Part shown: positions 30,880 through 42,618 of the stretch, one piece after another
How the letters are laid out: every line of letters begins with the position of its first letter
Position numbering within the stretch: position 1 is the stretch's first letter
Source: Fagopyrum homotropicum
Lineage: Eukaryota; Streptophyta; Magnoliopsida; Caryophyllales; Polygonaceae
DNA: 64,000 nt
NCBI GenBank assembly: GCA_033239125.1
Contig: BSWB01000003.1
Span: 137,305,820 to 137,369,819, forward strand
Direction of reading: 5' to 3'
Program-made: the position numbers and the translations under genes
Notes under the pieces: model-generated
Databases searched by the model: none
What the model saw: only the letters and a program-made list of their open reading frames with translations
What the model was told of the DNA's origin: nothing

Positions 30880-31422
30880 TCAGATCAAAGAAGGTTTCAA
30901 GCACCACAAAAACATATTGAATTTTAATCTAAGCAAAATCAATGTCCTTCTCATTTTGCTAAATACATTAACATACATCAACGAATAAAAACTCAATAAA
31001 CAGTGAATACAAATCAAATAGCATATGCTTCTCTTGTACTGTTGAGGATGGGGACAACCATGGATTCCGGTTGGTATGCAATGATGACAAATTTGGAGTC
31101 GTACAACAAGATTGTTGATGGTAATGATGTAATATCGACACGAGACTACAAGGATGAAGGAAAACAAGGCTTTTGAATAGTCTCGAGCGAAATTGATGGT
31201 GAGCGAGACAAAATTGGTCTCATAGACGGTTGAGTCGCGATGCACGAGACTGAAGGAATGTTGGAAGGGCACCTGAGGCATTCGAGGGAGAGCCATGCCG
31301 AGTTCAAGTCCGGATCTGTGAAGAAAACCGGCCGGCCAAATCTGGTATGGAGACGACGGTGGTGGCTTCATTGGACGAACGACAACAACCCTAATCATCG
31401 TTGAATCGCCCTTGCTCACCAT
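30880..31422 (-). CDS. Hypothetical 180-codon open frame
   Basis: The frame starts MVSKGDSTMIRVVVV and is richer in GC over its first half than the DNA around it. The second half is AT-rich and hydrophobic (FSFILVVSCRYYIITIN, LICIHCLLSFYSLMYVNVF), which could be read as membrane segments but is also what AT-rich non-coding DNA gives. No family is recognised. It could be the first exon of a gene followed by intron, or a chance frame. Confidence 0.25.
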   Translation of the reverse strand: MVSKGDSTMIRVVVVRPMKPPPSSPYQIWPAGFLHRSGLELGMALPRMPQVPFQHSFSLVHRDSTVYETNFVSLTINFARDYSKALFSFILVVSCRYYIITINNLVVRLQICHHCIPTGIHGCPHPQQYKRSICYLICIHCLLSFYSLMYVNVFSKMRRTLILLRLKFNMFLWCLKPSLI

Positions 31423-31705
31423 TGGAGTCGTTTTACAAATAATCGGTTATTGAGCGATGATGGAATATTAGAATGAGAGATTTTAGGATCATATAAGGTA
31501 ACAAATCATTTTATATACAATAATGGAGCAAATTGTGTAAAAATTGATTTCACGTGCTACTAATTCCCCACTCTTATTCTAATTTGTTTTATTTTTATTT
31601 TTTTCCCCTATTTATTATGGTTAATCTTGACCATCTATTATTCTAATCTTACGGATTAGATTTGTTCTCATTGTACACTATAGGGGTTGTTTACATGGGA
31701 GTATG

Positions 31706-31707
<2 letters not shown>

Positions 31708-31780
<73 letters not shown>
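31708..31780. repeat. (AT)n microsatellite
   Basis: About 73 bases of pure AT at the truncation point of the C 3' LTR. The 5' LTR copy (38709-38767) is about 59 bases. Confidence 0.97.
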
Positions 31781-31784
<4 letters not shown>

Positions 31785-33228
31785 TTATACCTCCCATATT
31801 ATACCTATATATAGGTGTATATGTACACGGCACTGCTACATGTATATTTATTTATATCTTTCAACTCCTACATCTATATATATACACTACACTCCTACAT
31901 AAACACACTTATATACATTCATTACCTCTATACGTATATATACTTATATATTTATACTGCACTTATTCATATATATTTTTATACCTATCTCCTCCAACTC
32001 ACAGATCTATATAATATATATGCGTACCCTGCCCACATTCATATATATATATATACTCATTTCTTCAATCTGTTCATCCATATGTACATATCGATCTACA
32101 CTGCATCCCTATAATCTATATCCTACACATACAATATACACGCTTAAACATACGGTACTAAGTATGGATTAACTCACCATCCAGCCCACTCATCATGCTC
32201 TCGAAGAGGAACAACAGCGGCTCGGCTCGGTTCTTCCGGTTGCTATCGCTGAAGGGTCGAAGTGGAAAGGGGTTCTATGCTACGCCACTGCAGCAATGTA
32301 ATACGGGTTACCCTCTAAACTACAACGTACGAGTGACAGACGAGACTCAAGGATCTTACCGTACGTCATGTGCCCAGGAAGTTGAATTGGTTACGGTTTC
32401 CGACGGAGACGAAGGCGCAGTATTGACTGGTGATCGCGAGGTTGGAGGCGTATGGGATGCAGCGTTGGTGTAGGCGGTTCGATTCCGGCGCCGAAGAGTT
32501 GCTGTGTCGATCGGCACCACGTACCGCATATCTCACTAGCGTCTCGTACTGTTGCTATGTGAAACCGAGGGTCAGGCATCCGGCTGGTATTGCACGAAGA
32601 CAGAGAGGGAAGGAGAGGCAGAAATGGATGGCTGGCTCACCTGGTGTCGACAGAGACGGCTGAAGAGATCCCGGTGGCTACTGGTGTTGTTGCAAGGCTC
32701 ACGTCGGTCACGCTCGACTCAGATCAGAACGGAAGGGAGGGAGATCGTTGCTCACTTGATCGATGCGGGCGGGGAGCAGTGGTGGTCCGGTTGCAGCGGA
32801 AAGAAGCGGCGGCGGCGTTGCCTTCGGACCTACGGCGGCGGTCGACGGAAGGCGGCGCAGGGCTCGGTGGCGACTCGATCCGGTGGCTAGTGGTTGTTGT
32901 GTTGTTACTTCGTGCCGCAAGAGGGGAGAAGCAGAAGACGGTAGGGGTGAGATACGTTTAGAATAATTAGGTTAGGATTAGGGTTAAATTAGGTTAGTTT
33001 AATTAGGTTTTAATTAAAGGTTAATGATGGGCTTGCTAATGGGCCATTCGGCCTGCTCTCCTATTAGAACGGAAAATAGGAACTCGTTGCTCGCTCGGAT
33101 TCTGGTTAGGTACGGAAAGTTATATAATACGGAATTAAATTCCGTATTATCTAAATTATTATTATTTTTATTTTAGGTGCGTACTTTATTTCTGATTACA
33201 AGGTTTCGTCATTTTATGTGAATTAATG

Positions 33229-33486
33229 TCACATAAAATGATAGAAATAACACTCGTTTTATTTTATTTTAATTTATGTATTTATTTAGTTAAGCTTGAC
33301 GTTTCGGAAATCGGTTAAATTCAAGTTTAACGGAGTTTCAAAATTCTGGTTATTACATCACATAAAATGATAGAAATAACACTCGTTTTATTTTATTTTA
33401 ATTTATGTATTTATTTATTTAAGCTTGACGTTTCGGAAATCGGTTAAATTCAAGTTTAACGGAGTTTCAAAATTCCGGTTATTACA
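33229..33486 (-). repeat. 129-bp tandem duplication at the end of the C 3' LTR
   Basis: Units 33229-33357 and 33358-33486 are nearly identical; each starts TCACATAAAATGATAG and ends GGTTATTACA. The 5' LTR has the same duplication at 40217-40474, so it was in the parent element. Confidence 0.95.
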
Positions 33487-33694
33487 TCAGTGCCCTCTTA
33501 AAAGAAGTTTCGTCCCGAAACTTAGAATAATTCTCTTAATCGCGCATTTCCCTTAGTATATTTTAAATTTTCTCGACATTTTCGTTGGCTACAAGCAACT
33601 ACTCAATCATCAAAAGTAGACATGTGTCACATAAAACGTAATCACTCAAAACAATATAAAAACCTGAAAGGTCAAACAACACAACATCCGAGTA

Positions 33695-33898
33695 CTAACT
33701 CGTCAAAACAGGAGTAACCTCTAACCCCGCAAAGAGCTCGGGATAGTTACGTCTAATACTCTCCTCAATCTCCCAAGTGGTCTCATCAGCTCCTCTCCTA
33801 GACCACTGGACCCGCAACATAGGTATCTCCTTGGACCGCAGGCGTCTAGCGTTGCGTTCCAAGACAGCTACTGGGTACTCTACAAAAGCATGAACCGG
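33695..33898 (-). pseudogene. Integrase tail with complete chromodomain (element C)
   Basis: A minus-strand frame without an ATG, bounded by stops at 33899-33901 and 33695-33697, encodes a chromodomain-like tail. It includes AVLERNARRLRSKEIPMLRV, QWSRRGADETTWEIEESIRR and NYPELF. The pattern of aromatic residues and ETTWE fits the chromovirus integrase chromodomain. It lies about 200 bases before the 3' LTR and is cut from the rest of pol by an in-frame stop. It is better preserved than the B copy. Confidence 0.85.
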
Positions 33899-36800
33899 CT
33901 AAATTTTCTTATTTTCATAGCTGATGAGGTGCCTCGGATTCGGGAGGTACTCTCTCAACGGTTTGGTTTTCTAAACTTACTCTCAGCTCTTTTGATGACT
34001 CTACCAGACCATAACCACTGGCCCACTTGCTTTTTCCTTTTGAAAGTTCCCGACTATCGATTATGAAATAATGATCTTAAACTTTTGTCGGCACTTTACT
34101 AAGTGCCTAATGCTCTTTGTAATACAAACCGCTTGGCCGGGTTTCCTCAATGTGACCTTATCGGATCGTTCCTTAATTAATGGTTTTCACCTACTTCTTG
34201 TCAAGCTTTCTAATTTATATAACTCAAAACAAATCACACTCCCAAGTGGACCTTTTCATATAGTTCTCTAATTCCTTAACTTGAAATCATAGTTATCCCA
34301 ACATTGATTTTCTTCATCTGTGAGTTATGGGCCTACCACGCTTCTGGTGTAACACCCATTAGTCACAATGGCATCTTTCTAAGGGGTCAACATGATTTAC
34401 TCAACTTCCGCCTATACTTCCCTTCTAATACTAGCAAGATCCTCTTCAAACAGACTCTTATTCTCTTATTCAACCGTAGTCTGTTTTTAACCAACCAACA
34501 AGCAACTTCTAACCCGATTCTCTCCATATCCTTAGATCACCCCAGAAAGTTGTCGTTGCCTACTTGGGGATTCCTCCAAGTCATCGGTAAAGTTATCTCT
34601 TAAATTCGAAGTCACTAATATCTCTTCTTAACGGTACCTGCTCGTCAATACCAATCAACACTTATACGTCCTCAGTTGATGTCGGTCACTCTATAATTGA
34701 CTTATCTCAATATTCCGGACCTGCTCTTCTCATACCTATACTGGCGTTAAATTCTTGGTGAGCATCATTTGCTCGATTAATCCTTTCATCCTTCGTTAAT
34801 TCATTTTATCTTCCACATTTCTGTTTCCTTAGGCTAACTCTACTTCTCGAGCCCAACTGGGTCATTCATCTTGACATAAATAGTCATTCCAAGTCTTCAT
34901 CGATGGTTGGTAAGTTTCTTTGTAGTTCTGGTGACTTACATTGTCATCCCCTGGCAGTCTCTTGCAAGGACCGTCGGTATTGATGACTTAGGTCCCGTGG
35001 TAATTGGGGTTACCTTGGAATTTCAAGTCCACTAAGGCCGTTCTCATATATACATTCTTTCGCTGGTGTTACCGGCAATATTGCCTTCATGAAATTCCGT
35101 TGTTTCCGCTACAAGGTTTCAACTCTTTGATACCGGCATTGTGATTTCTTTCAAATTCCCATATCTTTGAGGAGGTCAAAACCTCTTCACACTTGTAAAG
35201 TCTACATTCTGCTTCTACACTCCATTGTAGGTATCCATTCCATGTACCTTAGACCCTCATATCCGGGTCGACATTTTATCTCCCTTGGTCTCTCAAGCTT
35301 GTCTTGAGAATTCTTCTACTAGGTGACTCATCTTATACATTTTTCTTCTCCGCAACGGTCTCTAACTGTTTGTTGATCATTACTACCCATTATGTGTTGG
35401 AACTTCAGTTACTTTGTATTCTTGCATAGATTTCCTAAGGACATCCTCAACTCAAGACTTTATTTCAAATTCATCACGACCCGCAATTTTGATACATGAC
35501 TTTCCTTCTCACTGGATAAGTTATACGCTTGGTTTACACTAAATCCATCATAGTGTCATCAATCCGTTAGTATGATTTTTATTAAACATCTAATGGTACC
35601 ATTTGTATACAACACATTAGGTGCATATGATTTTCCCACCAATCAAATTTCTCGCATCGCATTTATTATGTCCTCCTTATACTCATGTCGCTTTACCTTC
35701 TTTAGATCTTCACACCCCGTACGATAGTTAAATCCCTTTGAGTTTTCTCGTACACGCTTTACGGACCACGTTGGTTGGTCTAATTACTTTCATCAACTCT
35801 TATGTCATTGGTCCAGCCTGAATTTTCATTGAAGTACTTCCATTTCTCATTAAGCTTTTATATAAACACTTTTCGGTAATCATCTTATTGGGATAATACC
35901 GGATCCATATACAGCCTTTAGTCATTCAACTTTACTCCTTCATATGTCTGTTCTAGCCAGTATGTAGATTCCATCTGCAATCACCTCACAACTCGACCAC
36001 ACATTTCACCAAGGCTTAAATCATACTCTCTATGTTTGTGCCTCTTCTGTAATTGCAATTATTTTGTATCACTTCTTTAGATCACAAAGGTGTCCCCTGT
36101 CATTCTAGACAGTTTGACCCCACTTTTTCTCGGAGGAGCACCATCAGTCTTATTTGTGTGGGATGTTAAGACATAGAACATGTTCACAATCATCTGTCTC
36201 TTTTGAGGTGTGATATACAAGGTGAAAATATATCTCTTCCATTTATACTCCGTTAGCTCTTTCTACAAACTACACTCCTATAAGAGTACTATACTCTTAC
36301 GAGTCTAGCTGTATCTTCGTCTTCCGTCAACGGACTTATCGATTCTTCCACGATAAATTGTAGGTCTTTCTCCATGATTCTTTTTACCCGAGTTATCATC
36401 CACTTGCGGTTCTCTTTTATGACCCGCTAAGGTTATTAACTTAAATCTCTTCGTGAATGAGAAGTTATTAGAGACCCTCGTGTTTACCAAGACCATTCTC
36501 CTACACTCTTCCTCCTTGGGTGTTGCTTGTAATGCTGCCTTTACAGAAGCTGATTATTGTTGTATCACGGTCTAGGTCAAAATTCTCGTGTGTTTTACAA
36601 GATCACTCCACTTCCATGTTGGTGAGATCTACCTTTCCCTTTCTGGCAACGCGTAAGCTTCCAAGTTGCAGCTCTTTAATTCTTCCTATTTGGATGGATA
36701 ATGTATCTCGTGTTGACTTCTATACTTTTGACTGTCTCGGTTATCAATCTGGATTGTGGTCTTAAGTAGATTGTTGAGAGTGATCATATTCCGCCTTACT

Positions 36801-37524
36801 TTTGGCATCAACTTTCAGTTTCTAGCCTGTCAGTGAGCTTAAATTTTTTGTCTCTTTTCTTGATTGCTACTATATCTCCCTTTTGACTTTCATGTCTATG
36901 GCAATTTTCGACGTCATCCTCTTTGTTTGTGAAGTCACTTTACACAACTTGGAAGAGCCTCTAAGTTGTCGTTCTCAAATTCCCTAGTTGGCGATCATCC
37001 CTTGCTTCTCCGGAACTACTCTCTTGTATATCCTTCATTTGATCCTGTTGAGTTGACTCAGGTTCCGCTTGCCATTTTCGTGGGTATTATCTTGTAGTCT
37101 TCATTCTTCCGTCTCCATGTTCCTCAACGAGTTCAATGGATTGATCGGATGTTCGCCTAACTTAATGCTCATAAGCTTAGCATACTTAGGTGTGTCAACT
37201 GAATGAGGATCTCATTCTGTTATCTCCATTAAGGGCATAGTATAACTATAAATTTCTACTAATCTTTTGCATATACTTCTCTATATCGCATATATTTATA
37301 ATCAAGCTTATAAGTCCAACTAAAGTAAAACCTAAAGTCTCTACTAAACATACTGAGATCCGCGGTAGTAGTGGTGGTCAGCCGTACTTTTCTATCCCCA
37401 ACCAGACTATGCATGCATTTGAAAACCAAAAGTTCTTTTTAAAACTCAGATCCCTTTTCGGGTTCTGCTCAAGTACTTATTCGGTCTTTCTGAAGATTTC
37501 AAGTGCCATTGTTGCCAAGCTAGA

Positions 37525-37536
37525 GCTCTGATACCA
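37525..37536 (-). other. Primer binding site of C (initiator Met tRNA)
   Basis: The minus strand reads TGGTATCAGAGC three bases from the LTR, as in B. Confidence 0.9.
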
Positions 37537-37539
37537 TGT

Positions 37540-38705
37540 TGTAACACCCCGGATTCTCGGAACCCGGGATATTACTGGTTAGGACCTCACAATGGTTTCC
37601 GACCTCAGTTTGACAACAATATTACTAGGATCTTGCAACAAGACACAAATAATAAAACCGAAATTCATAAAGATGTGTTTATAACGGATGAATGCAACAA
37701 GGTCTAACAGCCTATAAAACTTAAACAAAGGAAAAGACTAACTGTCTTAACAAAAGGAAAGAACGACAAAGCAACAACCCAACCCCCACTCTAAGGAGTA
37801 CGGAGACCCGGCTGACCACTACTTCCGGATCACTCAGCTGTTGTTCTAACTTGCGGTAAATCTAAAACACAATAAAACAACCATTAGCTAGTTATCTAAA
37901 CATTAGGAGAATAATAATAGAACACACACACATAAAATAATAAACACTCATCATGCTTTCAAACAATCCATTTATTATCTTCATTTAAGTCATTCACTCT
38001 AATGATACTTATTTTGTGACACGAGGGATTCCCAAACCTCGTCTCCGCCCCCGTGTACCCATCAGGAGTGGATCCGATGCATCTCACCGTGTACCTGGAT
38101 GGTCTGGGTATAGAGAACCTCCCAGTCTCCTGGCAGAGCTGGGCAGTGATGTCACGGCCCGTTATACATACACTTGGGCCTTAACACATAACAATAACGG
38201 TCGTCCTAACAAGTTGTTATTATAACACACATGGTACACACACCACTAATATCACTCAACTAATATCCAGAAACCAGCTAAGTAAGTCGCAAGGACTTAC
38301 CTGAGTCAAAACACTCTCTAACACGTCTCAAAACAGTCCGTACTCGTGGTAACTCAAACGCCTGTCAAATAAGGCATGTGGATCAAAAACACATTCAACC
38401 TCATGCGAAGGGATTACGGAAAAAGCTCTCTTACGGTAAAAGACCATTTTACCCTTAGTGCCGAAATTCTCAAAGTTTATTCTTGAAGTCTACTAATTTT
38501 TTTTATAACTTGTTTGTCATAAATTGTGTCTCTCGGATAGCTACTTATAGGTTATAAGGTCAAAACTCGAGTCAACTCGTCAAAGAGTACAACACTCCTC
38601 CTCCTTCCCGGTTATTACTCTACTCTTATACATATATGTATACGTATATATATACGTTACCCCTACCCATCTATATATATACTTATGTATATATACTCTA
38701 CCTTA

Positions 38706-38770
<65 letters not shown>

Positions 38771-40474
38771 TTATACCTCCCATATTATACCTATATATAG
38801 GTGTATATGTACACGGCACTGCTACATGTATATTTATTTATATCTTTCAACTCCTACATCTATATATATACACTAAACTCCTACATAAACACACTTATAT
38901 AAATTCATTACCTCTATACGTATATATACTTATATATTTATACTGCACTTATTCATATATATATTTATACCTATCTCCTCCAACTCACATATCTATATAA
39001 TATATATGCGTACCCTGCCCACATTCATATATATATATATATACTCATTTCTCCAATCTGTTCATCCATATGTACATATCGATCTACACTGCATCCCTAT
39101 AATTTATATCCTACACATACAATATACACGCTTAAACATACGGTACTAAGTATGGATTAACTCACCATCCAGCCCACTCATCATGCTCTCGAAGAGGAAC
39201 AACAGTGGCTCGGCTCGGTTCTTCCGGTTGCTGTCACAGAAGGGTCGAAGTGGAAAGGGGTTCTATGCTACGCCACTGCAGCAATGTAATACGGGTTACC
39301 CTCTAAACTACAACGTATGAGTGACAAACGAGACTCAAGGATCTTACCGTACGTCATGTGCCCAGGAAGTTGAATTGGTTACGGTTTCCGACGGAGACGA
39401 AGGCGCAGTGATGACTGGTGATCGCGAGGTTGGAGGCGTATGGGATGCAGCGTTGGTGTAGGCGGTTCGATTCCGGCGCCGAAGAGTTGTTGTGTCGATC
39501 GGCACCACGTACCGCAGATCTCACTGGCGTCTCGTACTATTGCTATGTGAAACCGAGGGTCAGGCATCCGGCTGGTATTGCACGAAGACAAAGAGGGAAG
39601 GAGAGGCAGAAATGGATGGCTGGCTCACCTGGTGTCGATAGAGACGGCTGAAGAGATCCCAGTGGCTACTGGTGTTGCTGCAAGGCTCGCGTCGGTCACG
39701 CTCGACTCAGATCAGAACGGAAGGGAGGGAGATCGTTACTCACTTGATCGATGCGGGCGGGGAGCAGTGGTGGTCCGGTTGCAGCGGAAAGAAGCAACGG
39801 CGGCGTTGCCTTCGGACCTACGGCGGCGGTCGACGGAAGGCGGCGCAGGGCTCGGTGGCGACTCGATCCGGTGGCTGGTGGCTACTGTGTTGTTACTTTG
39901 TGCCGCAAGAGGGGAGAAGCAGGAGACGGCAGGGGTGAGATACGTTTAGAATAATTAGGTTAGGATTAGGGTTAAATTAGGTTAGTTTAATTAGGTTTTA
40001 ATTAAAGGTTAATGATGGGCTTGCTAATGGGCCATTCGGCCTGCTCTCCTATTAGAACGGAAAATAGGAACTCGTTGCTCGCTCGGATTCTGGTTAGGTA
40101 CGGAAAGTTATATAATACGGAATTAAATTCCGTATTATCTAAATTATTATTATTTTTATTTTAGGTGCGTACTTTATTTCTGATTACAAGGTTTCGTCAT
40201 TTTATGTGAATTAATGTCACATAAAATGATAGAAATAACACTCGTTTTATTTTATTTTAATTTATGTATTTATTTATTTAAGCTTGACGTTTCGAAAATC
40301 GGTTAAATTCAAGTTTAACGGAGTTTCAAAATTCCGGTTATTACATCACATAAAATGATAGAAATAACACTCGTTTTATTTTATTTTAATTTATGTATTT
40401 ATTTATTTAAGCTTGACGTTTCGGAAATCGGTTAAATTCAAGTTTAACGGAGTTTCAAAATTCCGGTTATTACA
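37540..40474 (-). repeat. 5' LTR of element C
   Basis: A 2,935-bp LTR from TGTAACACCCC to GGTTATTACA (plus-strand view). It shares its first 850 bases and its last part with the B LTR; the middle, with the AT tract and a GC-rich block at 39170-39950, differs. The block gives open frames such as 39578-39949, but the matching frames in the 3' LTR and their composition give no support for a protein. Confidence 0.9.
40217..40474 (-). repeat. 129-bp tandem duplication at the end of the C 5' LTR
   Basis: Units 40217-40345 and 40346-40474. In the sense direction this duplicates the first 129 bases of U3 and one arm of the inverted repeat. Confidence 0.95.
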
Positions 40475-40506
40475 TCTTTCCACACTTAAAATTTAAAGTC
40501 CTTATT

Positions 40507-40516
40507 TTATATATAG
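40507..40516 (+). promoter_or_regulatory. TATA-like box upstream of the small ORF
   Basis: TTATATATAG lies 85-95 bases before the ATG at 40601 and only about 33 bases from the edge of the C LTR. A pyrimidine-rich leader follows. Confidence 0.4.
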
Positions 40517-40600
40517 TACCTAAGGCTACTCTACCACCTCTTATCCCCTTTCCTTCTTATTGTCTAGCTAGCCTGGAAACAAACATTCAAAACAACATCA

Positions 40601-40777
40601 ATGGTAACTTGCAGCCTCCTCGTCCTCCTTGCTTCGTTTCTTTGCAACACAAACTTGCTACAACAAAAAAAAAAACCGGTCATGGTCTCGGCATCAATCC
40701 TTCCTTTATATAGAGATGAAACCACAATAACCGTGCTTTTCTCTCCATCTTTTGGGCATTGTTTGTACTCTCCATGA
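40601..40777 (+). CDS. Possible small secreted peptide, 58 aa
   Basis: The frame starts in a good plant context (ACATCAATGG) and begins MVTCSLLVLLASFLCNTNLL, a typical signal-peptide core with a possible cleavage after SFLC or CNT. KKKP and a short mature part ending GHCLYSP follow. A TATA-like box and a pyrimidine-rich leader precede it. No known peptide family (CLE, RALF, defensin) is recognised. The opposite strand has a 120-codon frame with no signal. It could also be the first exon of a larger gene, since a Cys-rich frame continues nearby (MKAKCSSSCPSS). It is not conserved elsewhere in the window. Confidence 0.4.
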   Translation: MVTCSLLVLLASFLCNTNLLQQKKKPVMVSASILPLYRDETTITVLFSPSFGHCLYSP

Positions 40778-41144
40778 AAGCAAAATGTTCTTCTTCCTGC
40801 CCATCCTCGAGATTCATCGGCAACGCGAGTCCGTGAGTGAGATTTTTCTTCTTCTCTCATCGAACCTTTGACACACAACACCGAATAAGCATCTTCCTTT
40901 ATCTTATGGGCACTGGAGCCTCCCAATAAGACGAAAATTAAAATATTTTTTTGTAAAGGAAATGATCAAAACTTTCTATAAAAACTACAAAACTGAATCG
41001 TTGAGATAAAATTTAAAAAATAAAATTTCAAACAAAAAAAAAAGAAAGATTATAGTATAAGCTCAAGAGAAAATTAAAGTATAAAATATCAAAATTATCT
41101 ACTAAATTTATTATAAGTTTAAATTTAATTTGAAATTTTGAAAA

Positions 41145-41177
<33 letters not shown>

Positions 41178-41864
41178 GCAAAACATTGACGTGAGTAGAG
41201 TCATGTATAAATTAATAAGAAAAAACATCTAGGCTTTATGTTCATATATTAAGTATAATAAGTAAAATCATACAACTATAATCTTTCTTTTTTTTAACAC
41301 TTTAAGACATCTTTTCTCCAACAAGGTAAAAAATTAATACTTCAAAAATGTCATCATATATACTTATACAATTATACTATGTATTATGTAATATATATAT
41401 ATTTTAATACTTGTATAGGAAATAGAAAATTAAAGTTGGAAAATAATTCTGATAAGTAATTAGTAAACCATAAGTTAAAATCAAAATTTATTTTAATGAG
41501 TTAAAAACATTATTACCATACATTTATCGTGTCGGAGTTGCAAAATGTCATGATAGACTTATAGTTATAGTATGGAATATGTAATATGTATTTATGTATA
41601 TATAGACAATATAATGAATAAAAAAAATATCTTTAAAGTTCCAGTTCTTAAAAATTATAGTATGAATTATGTATTTATGTGAAGAAAGATTTTAGTCGGT
41701 TTGAATAATTATCCGCAAATATTTGAGTGATTTGTTAATCAAAATGATCTTTAACTAGATTTGGATATCGGACTTATAGAATGGGTTATGTAATATGTAT
41801 TTAATATGTCATTATAGACTTATAATATAAACTTATAGTACGGATTATGCCATTATATACTTAT

Positions 41865-42221
41865 TGGGTTACTTCGGGTCGGGTTACTTCGGGCCAGGTT
41901 AATTCGGGTCGGGTTACTTCGGGCTATCGGGTTACTTTGAGCTACCGGGTCAATTTGGGTCGGGTTACTTTGGGCCGGGTTATTTCGGGTCGGGTTATTT
42001 CGGGCTATCGGGTCACTCGGGTCGGGCCACTTCGGGCTATAGGGTTACTTCGGGTCGGGTTATTCGGGTAATCGGGTCATTCGGGCCGGGTTACTTCGGG
42101 TCATTTATTAATTCGGGTTAAATCGGTTTCAAGCGGGTCGGTTCCGGGCATTCTGTTTTTTCAAAATTTTCGAGGCTAGGTCGGGTTCGGGTTCATCGGG
42201 TCGGGTTCACGGGTCGGGTCA
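41865..42221 (+). repeat. CGGGTTACTTCGGG minisatellite
   Basis: About 25 degenerate units of 10-20 bases, built from TCGGGTCGGGTTACTTCGGG and TATCGGG, end in GGGTCAACTTTTGACAGC. The GC content contrasts sharply with the AT-rich surroundings. Confidence 0.9.
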
Positions 42222-42297
42222 ACTTTTGACAGCTCTAACTATAATTAACAATAATTTACGGCTCCAAACATCAATACTTATCGTGATTTTTAAATGT

Positions 42298-42618
42298 ACC
42301 GGCGGAAATCTCTATTAGTGATCATAACTACGCACTTCGCGTGCGTAGTTGATAAGGTCGTGAACTACGCTTTTGGGAAGCGTAGTTGGAGTTAAAAAAA
42401 ATAAAAATATCAACTACTCATTTGGGGAGTGTAGTTAGAGTTCCCTAAAAAAAATTTTAAAATTTTGTTGGGAACTCCAACTACTCTCCCCACAAGGGTA
42501 GTTGATATTTTTATTTTTTTCAAACTTTAACTACGTTTCCCAACAGCGTAGTTGGAGACGCTAACAACTACGCACACGAAGTGCGTAGTTGGGGTGACAA
42601 TTATAGATTTTCGCCGGT
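42298..42618. mobile_element. Foldback/MITE-like element made of nested hairpins
   Basis: The ends CCGGCGGAAATCT and AGATTTTCGCCGG are inverted repeats, and the whole 320 bp folds on itself. Each arm contains smaller perfect hairpins with AACTACGC / GCGTAGTT stems: 42326-42350, 42363-42387, 42529-42553 and 42566-42590. There is no coding capacity and no clear target duplication. It may be a non-autonomous DNA transposon. Confidence 0.75.

Larger units (their letters stand above)
29515..31707. other. AT-rich DNA between elements B and C
   Basis: This contains imperfect direct repeats (29728-30345), nine TATTCG words (30375-30710) and a 180-codon minus-strand frame (30880-31422). It starts with the few bases that may belong to the exon interrupted by B. 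No transposon ends were found. Confidence 0.6.
31708..33486 (-). repeat. 3' LTR of element C, truncated
   Basis: It matches 38709-40474 of the 5' LTR but stops at the (AT)n tract, so about 1.2 kb of LTR is missing. The open frames within it repeat those of the other LTR and encode only YI-dipeptide runs or GC-rich nonsense. Confidence 0.85.
33487..37539 (-). other. Non-coding interior of element C
   Basis: Apart from the chromodomain remnant, no retroviral motif is seen over 4 kb and no frame exceeds about 80 codons. It aligns with the interior of B in opposite orientation. The polypurine side (33487-33500) reads GAGGGCACTGA in the sense direction. Confidence 0.7.
31708..40474 (-). mobile_element. 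Non-autonomous chromovirus-type LTR element C
   Basis: C is a minus-strand sister of B with a complete 5' LTR (37540-40474), an initiator-Met primer site (37525-37536) and a non-coding interior of 4.05 kb. The integrase tail/chromodomain trace is at 33695-33898. The 3' LTR is cut off at an AT microsatellite (31708). The intact site corresponding to the A insertion in B lies at about 34080-34105. No target duplication can be checked because the left end is missing. Confidence 0.85.

Noticed and set aside
31030..31130. Plus-strand stretch resembling an EDGDNHGFR motif (OTU- or transposase-like)
   Set aside because: The similarity covers fewer than ten residues and the frame closes soon after; not enough to support a gene.
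31687..32114. Long YIYIYI frames over the AT microsatellite
   Set aside because: These are translations of (AT)n and neighbouring TATA-rich LTR sequence; the same frames occur in the other C LTR.
32195..32966. Several GC-rich open frames of 60-120 codons (repeated at 39379-39954)
   Set aside because: They overlap in several frames on both strands inside the C LTR, and they show no domain or codon pattern of a real gene.
42298..42618. Foldback hairpins as a CRISPR-like array or a tRNA cluster
   Set aside because: The hairpins are mirrored, not regularly spaced with unique spacers, and no tRNA consensus boxes are present. The DNA is clearly plant.
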